Shown piece by piece: positions 1 through 11,800 of a stretch of DNA of 64,000 nt (its first letter is position 1; each line of letters starts with the position of its first letter). This stretch comes from Saxidomus purpurata (Eukaryota > Mollusca > Bivalvia > Venerida > Veneridae): positions 25,702,261 to 25,766,260 of the forward strand of contig JAFMSR010000007.1 of the NCBI GenBank assembly GCA_022818135.1, read 5' to 3'. The notes under the pieces are model-generated. The model ran no database searches. It was not told where the DNA came from and saw only the letters and a list, made by a program, of their open reading frames with translations. The translations under genes were made by a program, and so were the position numbers.

Positions 1-1554
1 TAACAAAACACTTTGTTCAAATGATTGCCGTAATCAGTTTTTAGGTCAGTCCTTATAATGAAACAAACTTGCAGCTTAACAAATTTTTGTCAAAAATGAT
101 TGACCAAAATGGTACTGAAAGAAAATTTATCTTAACCAAGATTTTGTTTTCACAGAAAGTTTTGTCAAAAATGATTGGCCAAAACAGTCCTCTAAATGAT
201 CCTACTGGTTAATGTGAAGCTTTCGTTAAAAATGATTCGCCTAAAATTGTCCTAACAGGAGTACTCACATGGCATAAATGCTTTAGTTTCTGAAACAATT
301 AAATTATCTTGCCATTTGACTATTATATACATAATCTCAACCACTTGCTTTCTCTCTTCAAAGCACTAAAATACTGGAAAATGAATATACTGGACAGCCT
401 ACTGGGTATATCTCAGTTTAAAAAGCTGTTACCAAGATATTAAATTTGTGCCTAACCTAGGAAGCCTGCTTGGCATTGCCAAATTGAAGACAGACTTACC
501 ATAAAGCACATTCAGATGGAGTATTCAGGGGATGACAAGAAATAAAACAGCAAAAGCAAGGATCGAGATTACAGACCTACAAATATCTCTACATTTTTTA
601 CAAAAATTTACAAAAGATCAAAACATTTGTACACTGACTGACCGAAAAACCATCACATTATTTTGTGCACACAGTTTATAAGATGCTAACCACTAGCTAT
701 CTTTCTCTAAGGCACTTAACTTGTGCCTAACCCAAAAAGCTTGCTAGATTTAGATTTTCTAATATTTGTACAAAAAGGCACAATTGAAATATTAACATAT
801 TCAAATTTTGTTGCTTATCAAAGTTGAAGATGAATAATTTTCAATGATGAGAAACCAAAGGCCAATTAAGGCTCATGTACACAAAAGCCATTACTGGTTA
901 CATAGTATGATTTTGTTGAAAATGATTGGAATAAACTGTCCTTAAAATGAATTATATTCCTTACAGGATCTTTTTGTAAAAAAATGACTTGGCCTTATTA
1001 TGAACTTTCTTAACTACAAGAAGTCTTTGTCATAAACAATGATTCAGAACAGTCCCTTAAAATGAACCTTATACCCTATGAGAAGTTTTTGTCAAAAATA
1101 AGTTGCATGAATAATCCTTACCATTTGTGTTGAGCATGTCAAAAATATTTAACAAACATTAAGCAGGAAACCCATTTAGTGAAAAATTAGTGTAAAGACC
1201 TAGTTACTGACTACATTGTACAAATGAAATGCATAAAGTTCTGAGCTGATATGGAAGTAAATGGAATTGTTTTAGTACATTTACATAAAATGCCTAATTT
1301 TAAACATCTTTTTAGACAGAATAACTCCTTCCATGCATATATAAAATCCTTTTTATGAAAACACTTTGTTAATCAGTTTTTAGGTCAGTCCTTATAATGA
1401 AACAAACTTGCAGCTTAACAAATTTTTGTCAAAAATGATTGGCCAAAATGGTACTTAAAGAAAATTTATCTTAACCAAGGTTTTGTCTTGACAGAATTTT
1501 TTATCAAAAATGATTGGCCAAAATAATCCTCTAAATGATCCTACTGGTTAATGT
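1..1554. repeat. 1.3-kb satellite, two incomplete units
   Basis: The landmark TTTTTAGGTCAGTCCTTATA occurs near 35 and again near 1377, giving a unit of about 1.34 kb. The same unit recurs five times between 9.1 and 15.3 kb. The array runs off the left window edge and into the N gap. Within each unit, blocks resembling GTCAAAAATGATTGGCCAAA recur at intervals of tens of bases, so the unit is itself built from short diverged monomers. No gene is supported here. Confidence 0.9.
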
Positions 1555-2054
1555 NNNNNNNNNNNNNNNNNNNNNNNNNNNNNNNNNNNNNNNNNNNNNN
1601 NNNNNNNNNNNNNNNNNNNNNNNNNNNNNNNNNNNNNNNNNNNNNNNNNNNNNNNNNNNNNNNNNNNNNNNNNNNNNNNNNNNNNNNNNNNNNNNNNNNN
1701 NNNNNNNNNNNNNNNNNNNNNNNNNNNNNNNNNNNNNNNNNNNNNNNNNNNNNNNNNNNNNNNNNNNNNNNNNNNNNNNNNNNNNNNNNNNNNNNNNNNN
1801 NNNNNNNNNNNNNNNNNNNNNNNNNNNNNNNNNNNNNNNNNNNNNNNNNNNNNNNNNNNNNNNNNNNNNNNNNNNNNNNNNNNNNNNNNNNNNNNNNNNN
1901 NNNNNNNNNNNNNNNNNNNNNNNNNNNNNNNNNNNNNNNNNNNNNNNNNNNNNNNNNNNNNNNNNNNNNNNNNNNNNNNNNNNNNNNNNNNNNNNNNNNN
2001 NNNNNNNNNNNNNNNNNNNNNNNNNNNNNNNNNNNNNNNNNNNNNNNNNNNNNN
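1555..2054. other. Assembly gap (500 N)
   Basis: Exactly 500 N, a conventional placeholder length. The gap begins inside a satellite unit, so the array is probably longer than shown. Confidence 0.99.
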
Positions 2055-2804
2055 ACCGGCTGTACCTTGTAATTTTTAAAGGGTGAAACTTGACGATACT
2101 TAGGGGCAAGTTGAAGAGTCAGATACAGATACAATGGATTGCAGGTACTAGACCCTTTGAAAGTACCCCTTGGTTCTTTACCTGCCTGGTGTATAGCACC
2201 TATACACTCAAGACTACCTCTGGGTTTCTAACCAGTTCATCTCGATATGGGTGAAAAATACTGAAAAGCAAGTCTGAAATTTCCAGTGTTAAGGCTATGT
2301 TTCAAACTAGGTCTTTGGATATATATTCTAAATCATTAGCCGCTGTACCACAGAGCAATCCTGAAGTAATGTAACTGTTGAATGAAGCACTTTCATTTAC
2401 TTTTCATAAAAACGCACCATTCAATTTATGTTTAAGGGTTATCTAAATGACTCATTACAATACATAACCTGATACCAATAGATAAACAAAAACATGAATT
2501 CTTTGCAGGGCCTTTAATGCCTCACATCAATTCTTTTCCTGTTGTCCTCTTTGTGTACAGTCTAGGGAATTGTCTGATTTTTTCAATGTGTCACTTTTTT
2601 GAAATGCCACATACTCTATCACCAGCAGTTAAGCTCTCTAATATATCCATTCAACTATACATATTTCACAATAATACATCAATTTGATTTTTATTGTTTG
2701 ATAAGTAGCTAACATCGCAATGTTGTGATAGTAAAAATATTATATTTAACTATCAGTTATATCTAGCTTAGACTCTAACTAGACGTATCACTAAATGTGA
2801 TTAA
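2055..2804. other. No recognisable feature
   Basis: AT-rich sequence without a long open frame, exon-like block or repeat shared with the rest of the window. The satellite does not resume after the gap. Confidence 0.6.
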
Positions 2805-4124
2805 TACCCCCGAAAGACTGCTTTATAAACTGAGGAAGTTCATAGTAACAGAATACCTTGAATAAAATTAGAGATATTATATTATTATAACTCTGTAATA
2901 ACTAAAGGAAGAGTTATGGTTCTTGTACACTGCACTTCCTCTCATTGTGCTTGACCATTGTATGAAGTTGTATTGAATTCCAACCAGTAGTTTTCAAGTT
3001 ATGCTCCGGACAAGGAAAAGTAACAAAGGGCAATAACTCTGTAATGAGTCAAGATAGAGTTATGGTTCCTGTAAACTGCACTTTCTCTCAATCTGCTTGA
3101 CCAATGTATGATGTTGTATTGAATTCCAACCAGTAGTTTTCAAGTTATGCTCCGGACAAGGAAAAGTAACAAAGGGCAATAACTCTGTAATGAGTCAAGA
3201 TAGAGTTATGGTTCCTAGGCACTGCACTTCCTCTCAATATACTTGACCATTGTATGAAGTTGTATTGAATTCCAACTAGTAGTTTTCAAGTTATGCTCCG
3301 GACAAGGAAAAGTAACAAAGGGCAATAACTCTGTAATTACTCAAGATGGAGTTATGGTTCTTGTGCACTGCACTTCCTCTTATTGTGCTAGACCATTGTA
3401 TGAAGTTGTATTGAATTCCAACCAGTAGTTTTCAAGTTATGCTCCGGACAAGGAAAAGTAACAAAGGGCAATAACTCTGTAATAAGTCAAGATTGAGTTA
3501 TGGTTCTTGTGTACTGCACTTCCTCTTATTGTGCTAGACCATTGTATGAAGTTGTATTGAATTCCAACCAGTAGTTTGAAGTTCTGCTCCGGACAAGGAA
3601 AAGTAACAAAGGGCAATAACTCTGTAATTACTCAAGATGGAGTTATGGTTCTTGTGCACTGCACTTCCTCTTATTGTGCTAGACCATTGTATGAAGTTGT
3701 ATTGAATTCCAACCAGTAGTTTTCAAGTTATGCTCCGGACAAGGAAAAGTAACAAAGGGCAATAACTCTGTAATAAGTCAAGATGGAGTTATGGTTCTTG
3801 TGCAATGCACTTCCTCTTATTGTGCTAGACCATTGTATGAAGTTGTATTGAATTCCAACCAGTAGTTTTCAAGTTATGCTCCGGACAAGGAAAAGTAACA
3901 AAGGGCAATAACTCTGTAATAAGTCAAGATGGAGTTATGGTTCTTGTATACTGCACTTTCTCTCCATGTGCTTAACCATTGTATGAAGTTGTATTGAATT
4001 CCAATTAGTAGTTTTCAAGTTTTGCTCCAGACTAGGAAAATGCAACGGACCAACCGACCGACCGCCCGACTGACCAACCACAGGGTGACTCATATATACC
4101 CCCCTAAACTTCGTTTCGGGGGTA
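2805..4124. mobile_element. Inverted-ended element with 146-bp tandem repeats
   Basis: The ends are inverted: TACCCCCGAAA at 2805-2815 and TTTCGGGGGTA at 4114-4124. Between them the block starting GGGCAATAACTCTGTAAT recurs at about 3028, 3174, 3320, 3466, 3611, 3757 and 3903, a period of 145-146 bp, with partial units on both sides. Units are nearly identical, including a segment GAATTCCAACCAGTAG. The right end also forms a hairpin (TATACCCCC against GGGGGTATA, 4093-4126). There is no coding capacity, so this looks like a non-autonomous DNA element that carries or amplified a satellite. Superfamily not determined. A decayed relative lies at 29994-31312. Confidence 0.8.
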
Positions 4125-5402
4125 TAATAACTATCTAATCCAAGACATCTTACATCAATAGACATTCCCAAAATTAAAAAATCTTATAATGTTCATAGAA
4201 AAGGAATGACTTGGAAACCGAACCCAACAATTTTGTAAATTGTTGCTTCTTTATATGGTTACATTTGAAAGAGTCTCGCCAAAATTAACCTGAATAGTCG
4301 CTAACTGAAACACCTAGTTGCAATTATGTTGATGACATAATTCAGGACTTCATTAACGATGTGACATTATACATCACACACTATACCAGCAACTATTTTT
4401 CCGACTTTAATTAGTCTTCTCAAATCTGACATACTTTATGATTGTATTTTAGATTTTCATTTGACATGGCAAAATTGCTATTTACTTAAAAGATTGTCTT
4501 GTTCCTTTAGGCAAACCCAAGAAAATGTAACACTTAAATTTCTTAATCTATAAAAATGAAGCAAAACAATATGCTGTAAACTAGTGTTGAAGCCTTTTAC
4601 TCTACAACCAATTTTCTATACCGAGTTTGTACATAATAAATAGTATTTTATGATAAAGTTTCTTCAACATGATTAAATGAACAAGAGCTTTAGATGACAG
4701 TAAACTCAACTATTCAAAACACTTTGATAGTAAATTGAAATCATTTCTATCATACAGGCTTTAAACTGTTGAAACTAAATTCATACAAGACGAAACAGTA
4801 ATGCAAACATAAAAGACGCCGCCACAGATGTTTTTTTCATTTAAATAGCTCTCCTTAAAGTGATTGGGTAGTTTTTCATACACTTTTATCTACTTTAAAT
4901 GAGCAAATGTTGTACAGGAGTTGCAGAGACAGATTCGTTCATGATCATTTGAAATATAAGACAAACAGCATATTAACTATTATCCCTTTGTATCGCAAGA
5001 AGCAGTTTTAACTACATTTATTCATAGAATCTTACTTTACATCACAATAACGTACATTACCTACAAGTAATTTCAAGCTATATAAAGAATCTATCAACAA
5101 AAATCAAAACATATCCGCTGGGCTGCGTTTTCCGTTATAGGACCGCAGTAAGACCGTAATGTGAGCCACACATTTCTCTTTATCTATAAGAACATAAATG
5201 ATATTCTTTATCAATATAACTTATATGAATTAAATACATTATACAAAATATAACACCTTTGGTTATTTTTTATTGAATTTATACAGATGTAAAGCACTAA
5301 TTCATATTTTGACTCTGAAAAATCCATTCAGTGTGATTTTCATCTTGTAATTCAATTTTTGTTATTTTATTGTATGTATTTTAAGAGAAGTTTGGTTTCC
5401 AA
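4125..5402. other. No recognisable gene
   Basis: AT-rich sequence without supported exons. Around 4682 there is a degenerate match to the AACAAGAGCT...CTCAACTAT segment that opens the repeat at 24541. Confidence 0.6.
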
Positions 5403-5560
5403 ACATGGTTTTGATTTACGTATCTTTTCTTGAAGTTTGTGTACAAATCAAAGTTCATGTTCCGGAGGCCTCGAATGTAGGAAAATTAATTTTTGATCAA
5501 GCTATTCAAAGACTCGTGTCCATATATCAAATCCTGGTGGCATTGAATAAGACTATGGTC
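5403..5560 (+). repeat. Dispersed repeat, copy 1
   Basis: The stretch with TTTTGATTTACGTATCTTTT and CCGGAGGCCTCGAATGTAG is shared, with substitutions and small indels, with 17405-17545. The short open frames in the two copies differ, so it is not annotated as a gene. Confidence 0.7.
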
Positions 5561-6611
5561 TTTTCTTATTATCAAGTCTGGTACCTGTCAACACTTTCTT
5601 GTCGTTTCAAATGAATCAATGATTACTGAGGTATGATTACAACATAACTAAATAAATTCAGTCAAAAGTTATATAATCTGACTTTCATCTTCTGCATAGG
5701 CCCCACAGAGAGATGATGTAGCTATAACCAAGGCTTATCAGTACCAGGCTTTAGCTTGGACATATCAGTACAATATCATTTACTGACCAAACTAAATTCT
5801 AATTTGCAGCCATGTATCTATGGAATAGTCTACAATTTGTAGTTAGATAAATAGTATCTCTTACAGATAAAATTGGAAAGATGAGCATTTTTCTGACTCC
5901 CACCTCAGGTGACCCAGTCTGCTACAACAGTACTGGTAGAGAGAAAATAATACAATCTTCCAAACCCACAAACATGTCTTTATACTTGCTCGAGAGCTGC
6001 ATCTACTTCCAAGGCCTCCCCTGCACACAATTATCAAAACATCTGGCTGGACTGGCTGGCTACAAAAATGCAAATTATATCTTATTTAACCAATATCTAC
6101 TACAGAAACAGTATAGGATGCAACTTTTCATCCTGGATAATATTACTCAAATTTAATGTCACAGGATGAGGAAATATAAAATTGTGTCTGGTTATAGCTG
6201 TAAGAATCGAGCCAATAATGTCTGTATCAGTTTGTAGAAGGCAGTTTACTTTGTTATAACATATAAATAAAATATTGGAAACAAAAAATTGTTGTTATGT
6301 GAAATAGTTGCTTTCCTAAATGACTTATAAAGGATTGTCTTTAAAGTCTCTGTGAGGCCCATTTAAAAAGGGGTTAATGAGGGAATGAAATTAGGAAATT
6401 AAATGGGACTTACCTAGTAAGGTGAAGCTTAGTTAAAATTTCATTGACAGAAATCTCCTTAAGGGCTCACACGATGTCAACTCACACTTGGCACATTACT
6501 TCTTATTTTGAACTTCAATACTGCTGTTGTCTGTGTAGTTTTACACTGAAGGTGTGAACTGTCCTGCAGAGAGAGATAACATTTTACTAAAGAGTGACGA
6601 CACTAGTTTAG
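5561..6611. other. No recognisable feature
   Basis: Short open frames of up to 91 codons (5881-6156) show no family resemblance or exon structure. Treated as noncoding. Confidence 0.5.
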
Positions 6612-7046
6612 TACCAGAACGGCCAACTTCCAGAATGACCCATCCCAGAACAACCCACTTTTAAGTCCAGAATGGCCAACTTCTAAATATTATTAAACTA
6701 GCGCTAATATTGAATGTTCAGAGTTTTAGGGGATTCTTGTGAACTTTAATCATTTTTGTTCCTCTATTTGTTGCATGTACATTAAAACACATTGATCAGA
6801 ATAAAGATAAGTGATACCTTTTCTTACTTTACTTTTCACAGAATGTCTTCTATTTCATCCATAAAGCTAGTACTGTGAATATAATAATTAGATATCGTGT
6901 CCTGCAAAAAGTTTAGTTCTTACTAGAAAAAACTTATGACTGTATATAATCCAACCTTCTAAAATTTTTCTCTTTTTATTTATATATTGAAGTCAGGGCC
7001 ATTCTGGTGATAGTCCGTTCTGAAAGCTGGCCATTCTGGACCTACA
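6612..7046. mobile_element. Candidate MITE with inverted ends
   Basis: GTCCAGAATGGCCA at 6665-6678 and its exact reverse complement TGGCCATTCTGGAC at 7028-7041 bound about 375 bp of AT-rich noncoding DNA. Each end carries a second degenerate copy of the motif (CCAGAACGGCCAACTTCC outside on the left, GCCATTCTGGTGATAG inside on the right). No clear target duplication was seen. Confidence 0.55.
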
Positions 7047-7289
7047 CCACAACACTTCCAAGAGTAAGACACTGAGTTACACCTGGTAGACACCAATAGA
7101 TAGTTCACTACAGCACAATAACCATTGATTCAAACTGTATGTAGGATAATGCATGCAGTCAAGTTTATGTAAATATCGGCAACAGAAATAAGTGCCACAT
7201 AAGGTCTAACTCGCCATTACTAGCATGGATCATGGAAATCCCTCCAAGCATTAAGAAGAATTGCTCTAGACAAAGATACTCTTGAATTT

Positions 7290-8040
7290 GAATTTAACCT
7301 CAAAGTGTGACCTTGACCTTAGACCTTGGGACCTAGTTCTTGCGCATGACACTCCGTCTAATGATGGTAAACCAAGTTATTTAGAGTCCCTTGATCCATG
7401 GATAAGTTACAGCCCGGACAAACTTAACTCAGACGCACACACACACTGACACACATACACCGAACCGCCATTTGGACAACTATATTTAGCTCACCGCAAG
7501 CGGGCTAGACAAAAATAGACACACAAGACCATGTGCTGTAACATCCTCATGCATTGAAGGATTTTGAGTTGACTTGGCAAAGCTGCAAGTATACCACCAT
7601 GGGACAATTGGGAACAGACAGACAGATGAAAGGTGACAATCAGGTGATGTAATAAGATGATCATCTACAATACATAATAAGATTTGCATAATTCCTAATA
7701 TTATAGATAATAATGTGCATTAGAACAGAGTTCTGTGAACAATCTGTCCACTGTACCAAGTCAATTCAAAATCATTCTCTGTATGAGGAAGTTACAGTCT
7801 AGACAAAGTCTTGTGTGTCTATTTTTACTTTATTCTCTTAGTGTGACCTTGACCTTTGAGCTATGAACCTGTGTCTCGCACAAAACACGCTGCCCCCATG
7901 TGGTGAACCATGTCAATTCAAAATCTTTCAATTCATGACAAAGTTACAACCTGGATAAGCTCATCCGGGCAGACGCACACACAGTAAACTCCCAAACTGG
8001 CAACAGTTACTATGTTGACTTATTGCCAGCAGGCTGGACA
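7290..8040. repeat. Tandem-type dispersed repeat (GTGACCTTGACCTT family)
   Basis: Two diverged copies of a unit beginning GTGTGACCTTGACCTT start near 7305 and 7846. Both continue through a segment resembling CCATGTCAATTCAAAATC and a tail with CAGACGCACACACA, and end near a GC-rich GGCTGGACAAA/GGCTAGACAAA. A short fragment of the same family lies near 45380. Noncoding. Confidence 0.6.
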
Positions 8041-8235
8041 AAATTGTTCATTGTTTTAATAGCTTACTTTCTCAAAGGAATTTTGTGCATGTTTTTTTTG
8101 GAAGGTGTGGCAGGAGCAAATAACAAAGGTGTCCCTCATGATTGAAAACTGGAATTCTTTGGTGAATGGTACAGAAGAGTATTCGCATCTTCAAGAATTT
8201 TTCCATTTACCTGAAAAGAAACTAAAACAAAAAAA

Positions 8236-8329
8236 ACTTAGTGGGCAGCTTTATTTGCAGTCCAATGAAAAAGAAACTTTACATATACATTCCTTTTCAT
8301 TTGAAGGCAAATAAAGCTGCCCACTAAGT
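8236..8329. repeat. Long hairpin, 23-bp perfect outer stem
   Basis: The segment 8236-8258, starting ACTTAGTGGGCAGC, is the exact reverse complement of 8307-8329. The inner arms continue pairing imperfectly, leaving a small AT-rich loop near 8281. It could be a tiny foldback element or the source of a hairpin RNA. Nothing shows transcription. Confidence 0.8.
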
Positions 8330-8547
8330 ATTAATATGAACTACTCCTATCACTCCTCCTGACTTCTTACTTTCATAGGTTAAAACTGTCTTAGGTTACT
8401 GCCTTTGAGAGTCAGTTACCCTTAATGTTAAGTGACACAATAGTAAGGCATTCACCTCAGGATCGATGGGTCCCAGGCTTGATCTCCGCCAAGGCTGGTA
8501 GTGTCCTTAACCAAGTGACTGATATTTCCATATTGCCTAACTCGTAA

Positions 8548-8840
8548 AAATTCTACTCAGAACAGAAGTAAGCTGTGTTTCCAAGACAGAACATTACTGG
8601 TTAACACCAATTTATGCCATTAATGTGTATCAAAATGCAAAACTGTATGTAAATCCCTTTTGTCTCTTGACCTTATACTCACAAACTTTGTTTTATTGTT
8701 TCTGTTAGTCTGTTTCAAGCTGGGGTATACCCAGCAGGCTTTCAAGTTCAGTCAAAGTCAAGTAGCCAGTTGCCAATGCCTTGCAAGGAAGTGGTCAAGG
8801 TAATAGAGGTACAAGTGTTAGAAATTCAAGGTTTAATCAA
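8548..8840 (+). repeat. Left inverted arm of the satellite-bearing element
   Basis: This segment is the diverged reverse complement of 15395-15715. Shared landmarks include GTATGTAAATCCC, TGTCTCTTGACCTTATACT, AAGCTGGGGTATACCCAGC and GCCTTGCAAGGA. Pairing runs from about 8548 inward to about 8840. The 1.3-kb satellite starts directly inside it. Confidence 0.75.
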
Positions 8841-8859
8841 TATATTTGGTTATACTTTC

Positions 8860-11800
8860 ATTAACATACCAAAATGTTTAACAAAATTAATGCAGAAAAC
8901 CCATCCAGTGTTAAGACCTACTTACTGGCTATATTGTACAAATGAAATACATAAAATTCTGAACTGATATTGAAGTAAATGGAACTGTTCTGAGTTAACA
9001 TTCATAAAATGCCTACTTTTAAACATCTTTTTAGAAAGAATCACTACTTTCAAACATAAATGAAAACCTTACTTTAACAAAACACTTTGTTCAAATGATG
9101 ATCAGTTTTTAGGTCAGTCCTTATAATGAAACAAACTTGCAGCTTAACAGAAATTTTTGTCAAAAATGATTGGCCAAAATGGTACTTAAAGAATATTTAT
9201 CTTAACCAAGATTTTGTTTTGACAGAAATTTTTGTCAAAAATGATTGGCCAAAACAGTCCTCTAAATGATCCTACTGGTTAATGTGAAGCTTTCGTTAAA
9301 AATGATTCGCCTAAAATTGTCCTAACAGGAGTACTCAAATGGCATAAATGCTTTAGTTTCTGAAACAATTAAATTATCTTGCCATTTGACTATTATATAC
9401 ATAATCCCAACCACTTGCTTTCTCTCTTTAAAGCACTAAAATACTGGAAAATGAATATACTGGACAGCCCACTGGGTATATCTCAGTTTAAAGCCTGTTA
9501 CCAAGATATTAAATTTGTGCGTAACCTGGGAAGCCTGCTTGGCATAGCCAAATTGAAGACAGACTTACCATAAAGCACATTCAGATGGAGTATTCAGGGG
9601 ATGACAAGAAAAAAAAAACAGAAAAAGCAAGGATCGAGATTACAAACTTACAAATATCTCTACATATTTTACAAAAATTTACAAAAGATCAAAACATTTG
9701 TACACTGACTGACCTAAAAACCATCACATTATTTTTGTGCACACAGTTTATAAGATGCTAACCACTAGCTATCTTTCTCTAAGGCACTTAACTTGTGCCT
9801 AACCCAAAAAGCTTGCTAGTTTTAGATTTTCTAATATTTGTACAAAAAGGCACAATTGAAATATTAACATATTCAAATTTTGTTGCTTATCAAAGTTGAA
9901 GATGTATAATTTTCAATTATGAGAAACCAAAGGCCAATTAAGGCTCATGTACACAAAAGCCATTACTGGTTATATAGTATGATTTTGTTGAAAATGGTTG
10001 GAATAAACTGTCCTTACAATGCATTATATTCCTTACAGGATTTTTTGGTAAAAAATGACTTGGCCTTATTATGAACTTTCTAAACTACAAGAAGTCTTTG
10101 TCATAAACAATGAGTCAGAACAGTCCCTTAAAATGAACCTTATACCCTATGAGAAGTTTTTATCAAAAATAAGTTGCATAAATAATCCTTAAAATGCAAT
10201 TAAGGGGATGTAGAGGCTTACCATTTGTGTTGAGCATGTCAAAAATATTTAACAAACATTAAGCAGGAAACCCATTTAGTCAAAAATTAGTGTAAAGACC
10301 TAGTTACTGACTACATTGTACAAATGAAATGCATAAAATTCTGAACTGATATTGAAGTAAATGGAACTGTTCTGAGTACATTTACATAAAATGCCTACTT
10401 TTAAACATCTTTTTAGACACAACTCCTTCCATGCATATATAAAATCCTTTTTTATGAAAACACTTTGTTAATACACTTTGTTAATCAGTTTTTAGGTCAG
10501 TCCTTATAATGAAACAAACTTGCAGCTTAACAAATTTTTGTCAAAAATTATTGGCCAAAACAGTCCTCTAAATGATCCTACTGGTTTATGTGAAGCTTTT
10601 GTTAAAATGATTTGCCTAAAATTGTCCTAACAGGAGTATTCAAATGGCATAAATGCTTTAGTTTCTGAAACAATTAAATTATCTTGCCATTTGACTATTA
10701 TATACATAATCTCAACCACTTGCTTTCTCTCTTCAAAGCACTAAAATACTGGAAAATGAATATACTGGACAGCCTACTGGGTATATCTCAGTTTAAAAAC
10801 TGTTACCAAGATATTAGATTTGTGCGTAACCTAGGAAGCCTGCTTGGCATAGCCAAATTGAAGACAGACTTACCATAAAGCACATTCAGATGGAGTATTC
10901 AGGGGACGACAAGAAAAAAACCCAGCAAAACCAAGGATCGAGATTACAGACCTACAAATATCTCTACATTTTTTACAAAAATTTACAAAAGATCAAAACA
11001 TTTGTACACTGACTGACCTAAAAACCATCACATTATTTTTGTGCACACAGTTTATAAGATGCTAACCACTAGCTATCTTTCTCTAAGGCACTTAACTTGT
11101 GCCTAACCCAAAAAGCTTGCTAGTTTTAAATTTTCTAATATTTGTACAAAAAGGCACAATTGAAATATTAACATATTGAGAAACCAAAGGCCAATTAAGG
11201 CTCATGTACACAAAAGCCATTACTGGTTACATACTATGATTTTGTTGAAAATGATTGGAATAAACTGTCCTTAAAATGCATTATATTCCTTCCAGAATTT
11301 TTTGGTAAAAAATGGCTTGGCCTTATTATGAACTTTCTAAACTACAAGAAGTCTTTGTCATAAACAATGAGTCAGAACAGTCCCTTAAAATGAACCTTAT
11401 ACCCTATGAGAAGTTTTTATCAAAAAAAAGTTGCATAAATAATCCTTACAATGAAATTAAGGGGATGTAAAGGCTTTACCATTTGTGTTGAGCATGTCAA
11501 AAATATTTAACAAACATTAAGCAGGAAACCCATTTAGTCAAAAATTAGTGTAAAGACCTAGTTACTGACTACATTGTACAAATGAACTGCATACAATTCT
11601 TAACTGATATTGAAGTAAATGGAACTGTTCTGAGTACATTTACATTAAATGCCTAATTTTAAACATCTTTTTAGACAGAATAACTCCTTCCATGCATATA
11701 TAAAATCCGTTTTTATGAAAACACTTTATTAATCAGTTTTTAGGTCAGTCCTTATAATGAAACAAACTTGCAGCTTAACAAATTGTTGTCAAAAATGATG

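Noticed and set aside
1531..2134. Open frames of 170-200 codons on both strands
   Set aside because: They consist almost entirely of the N gap.
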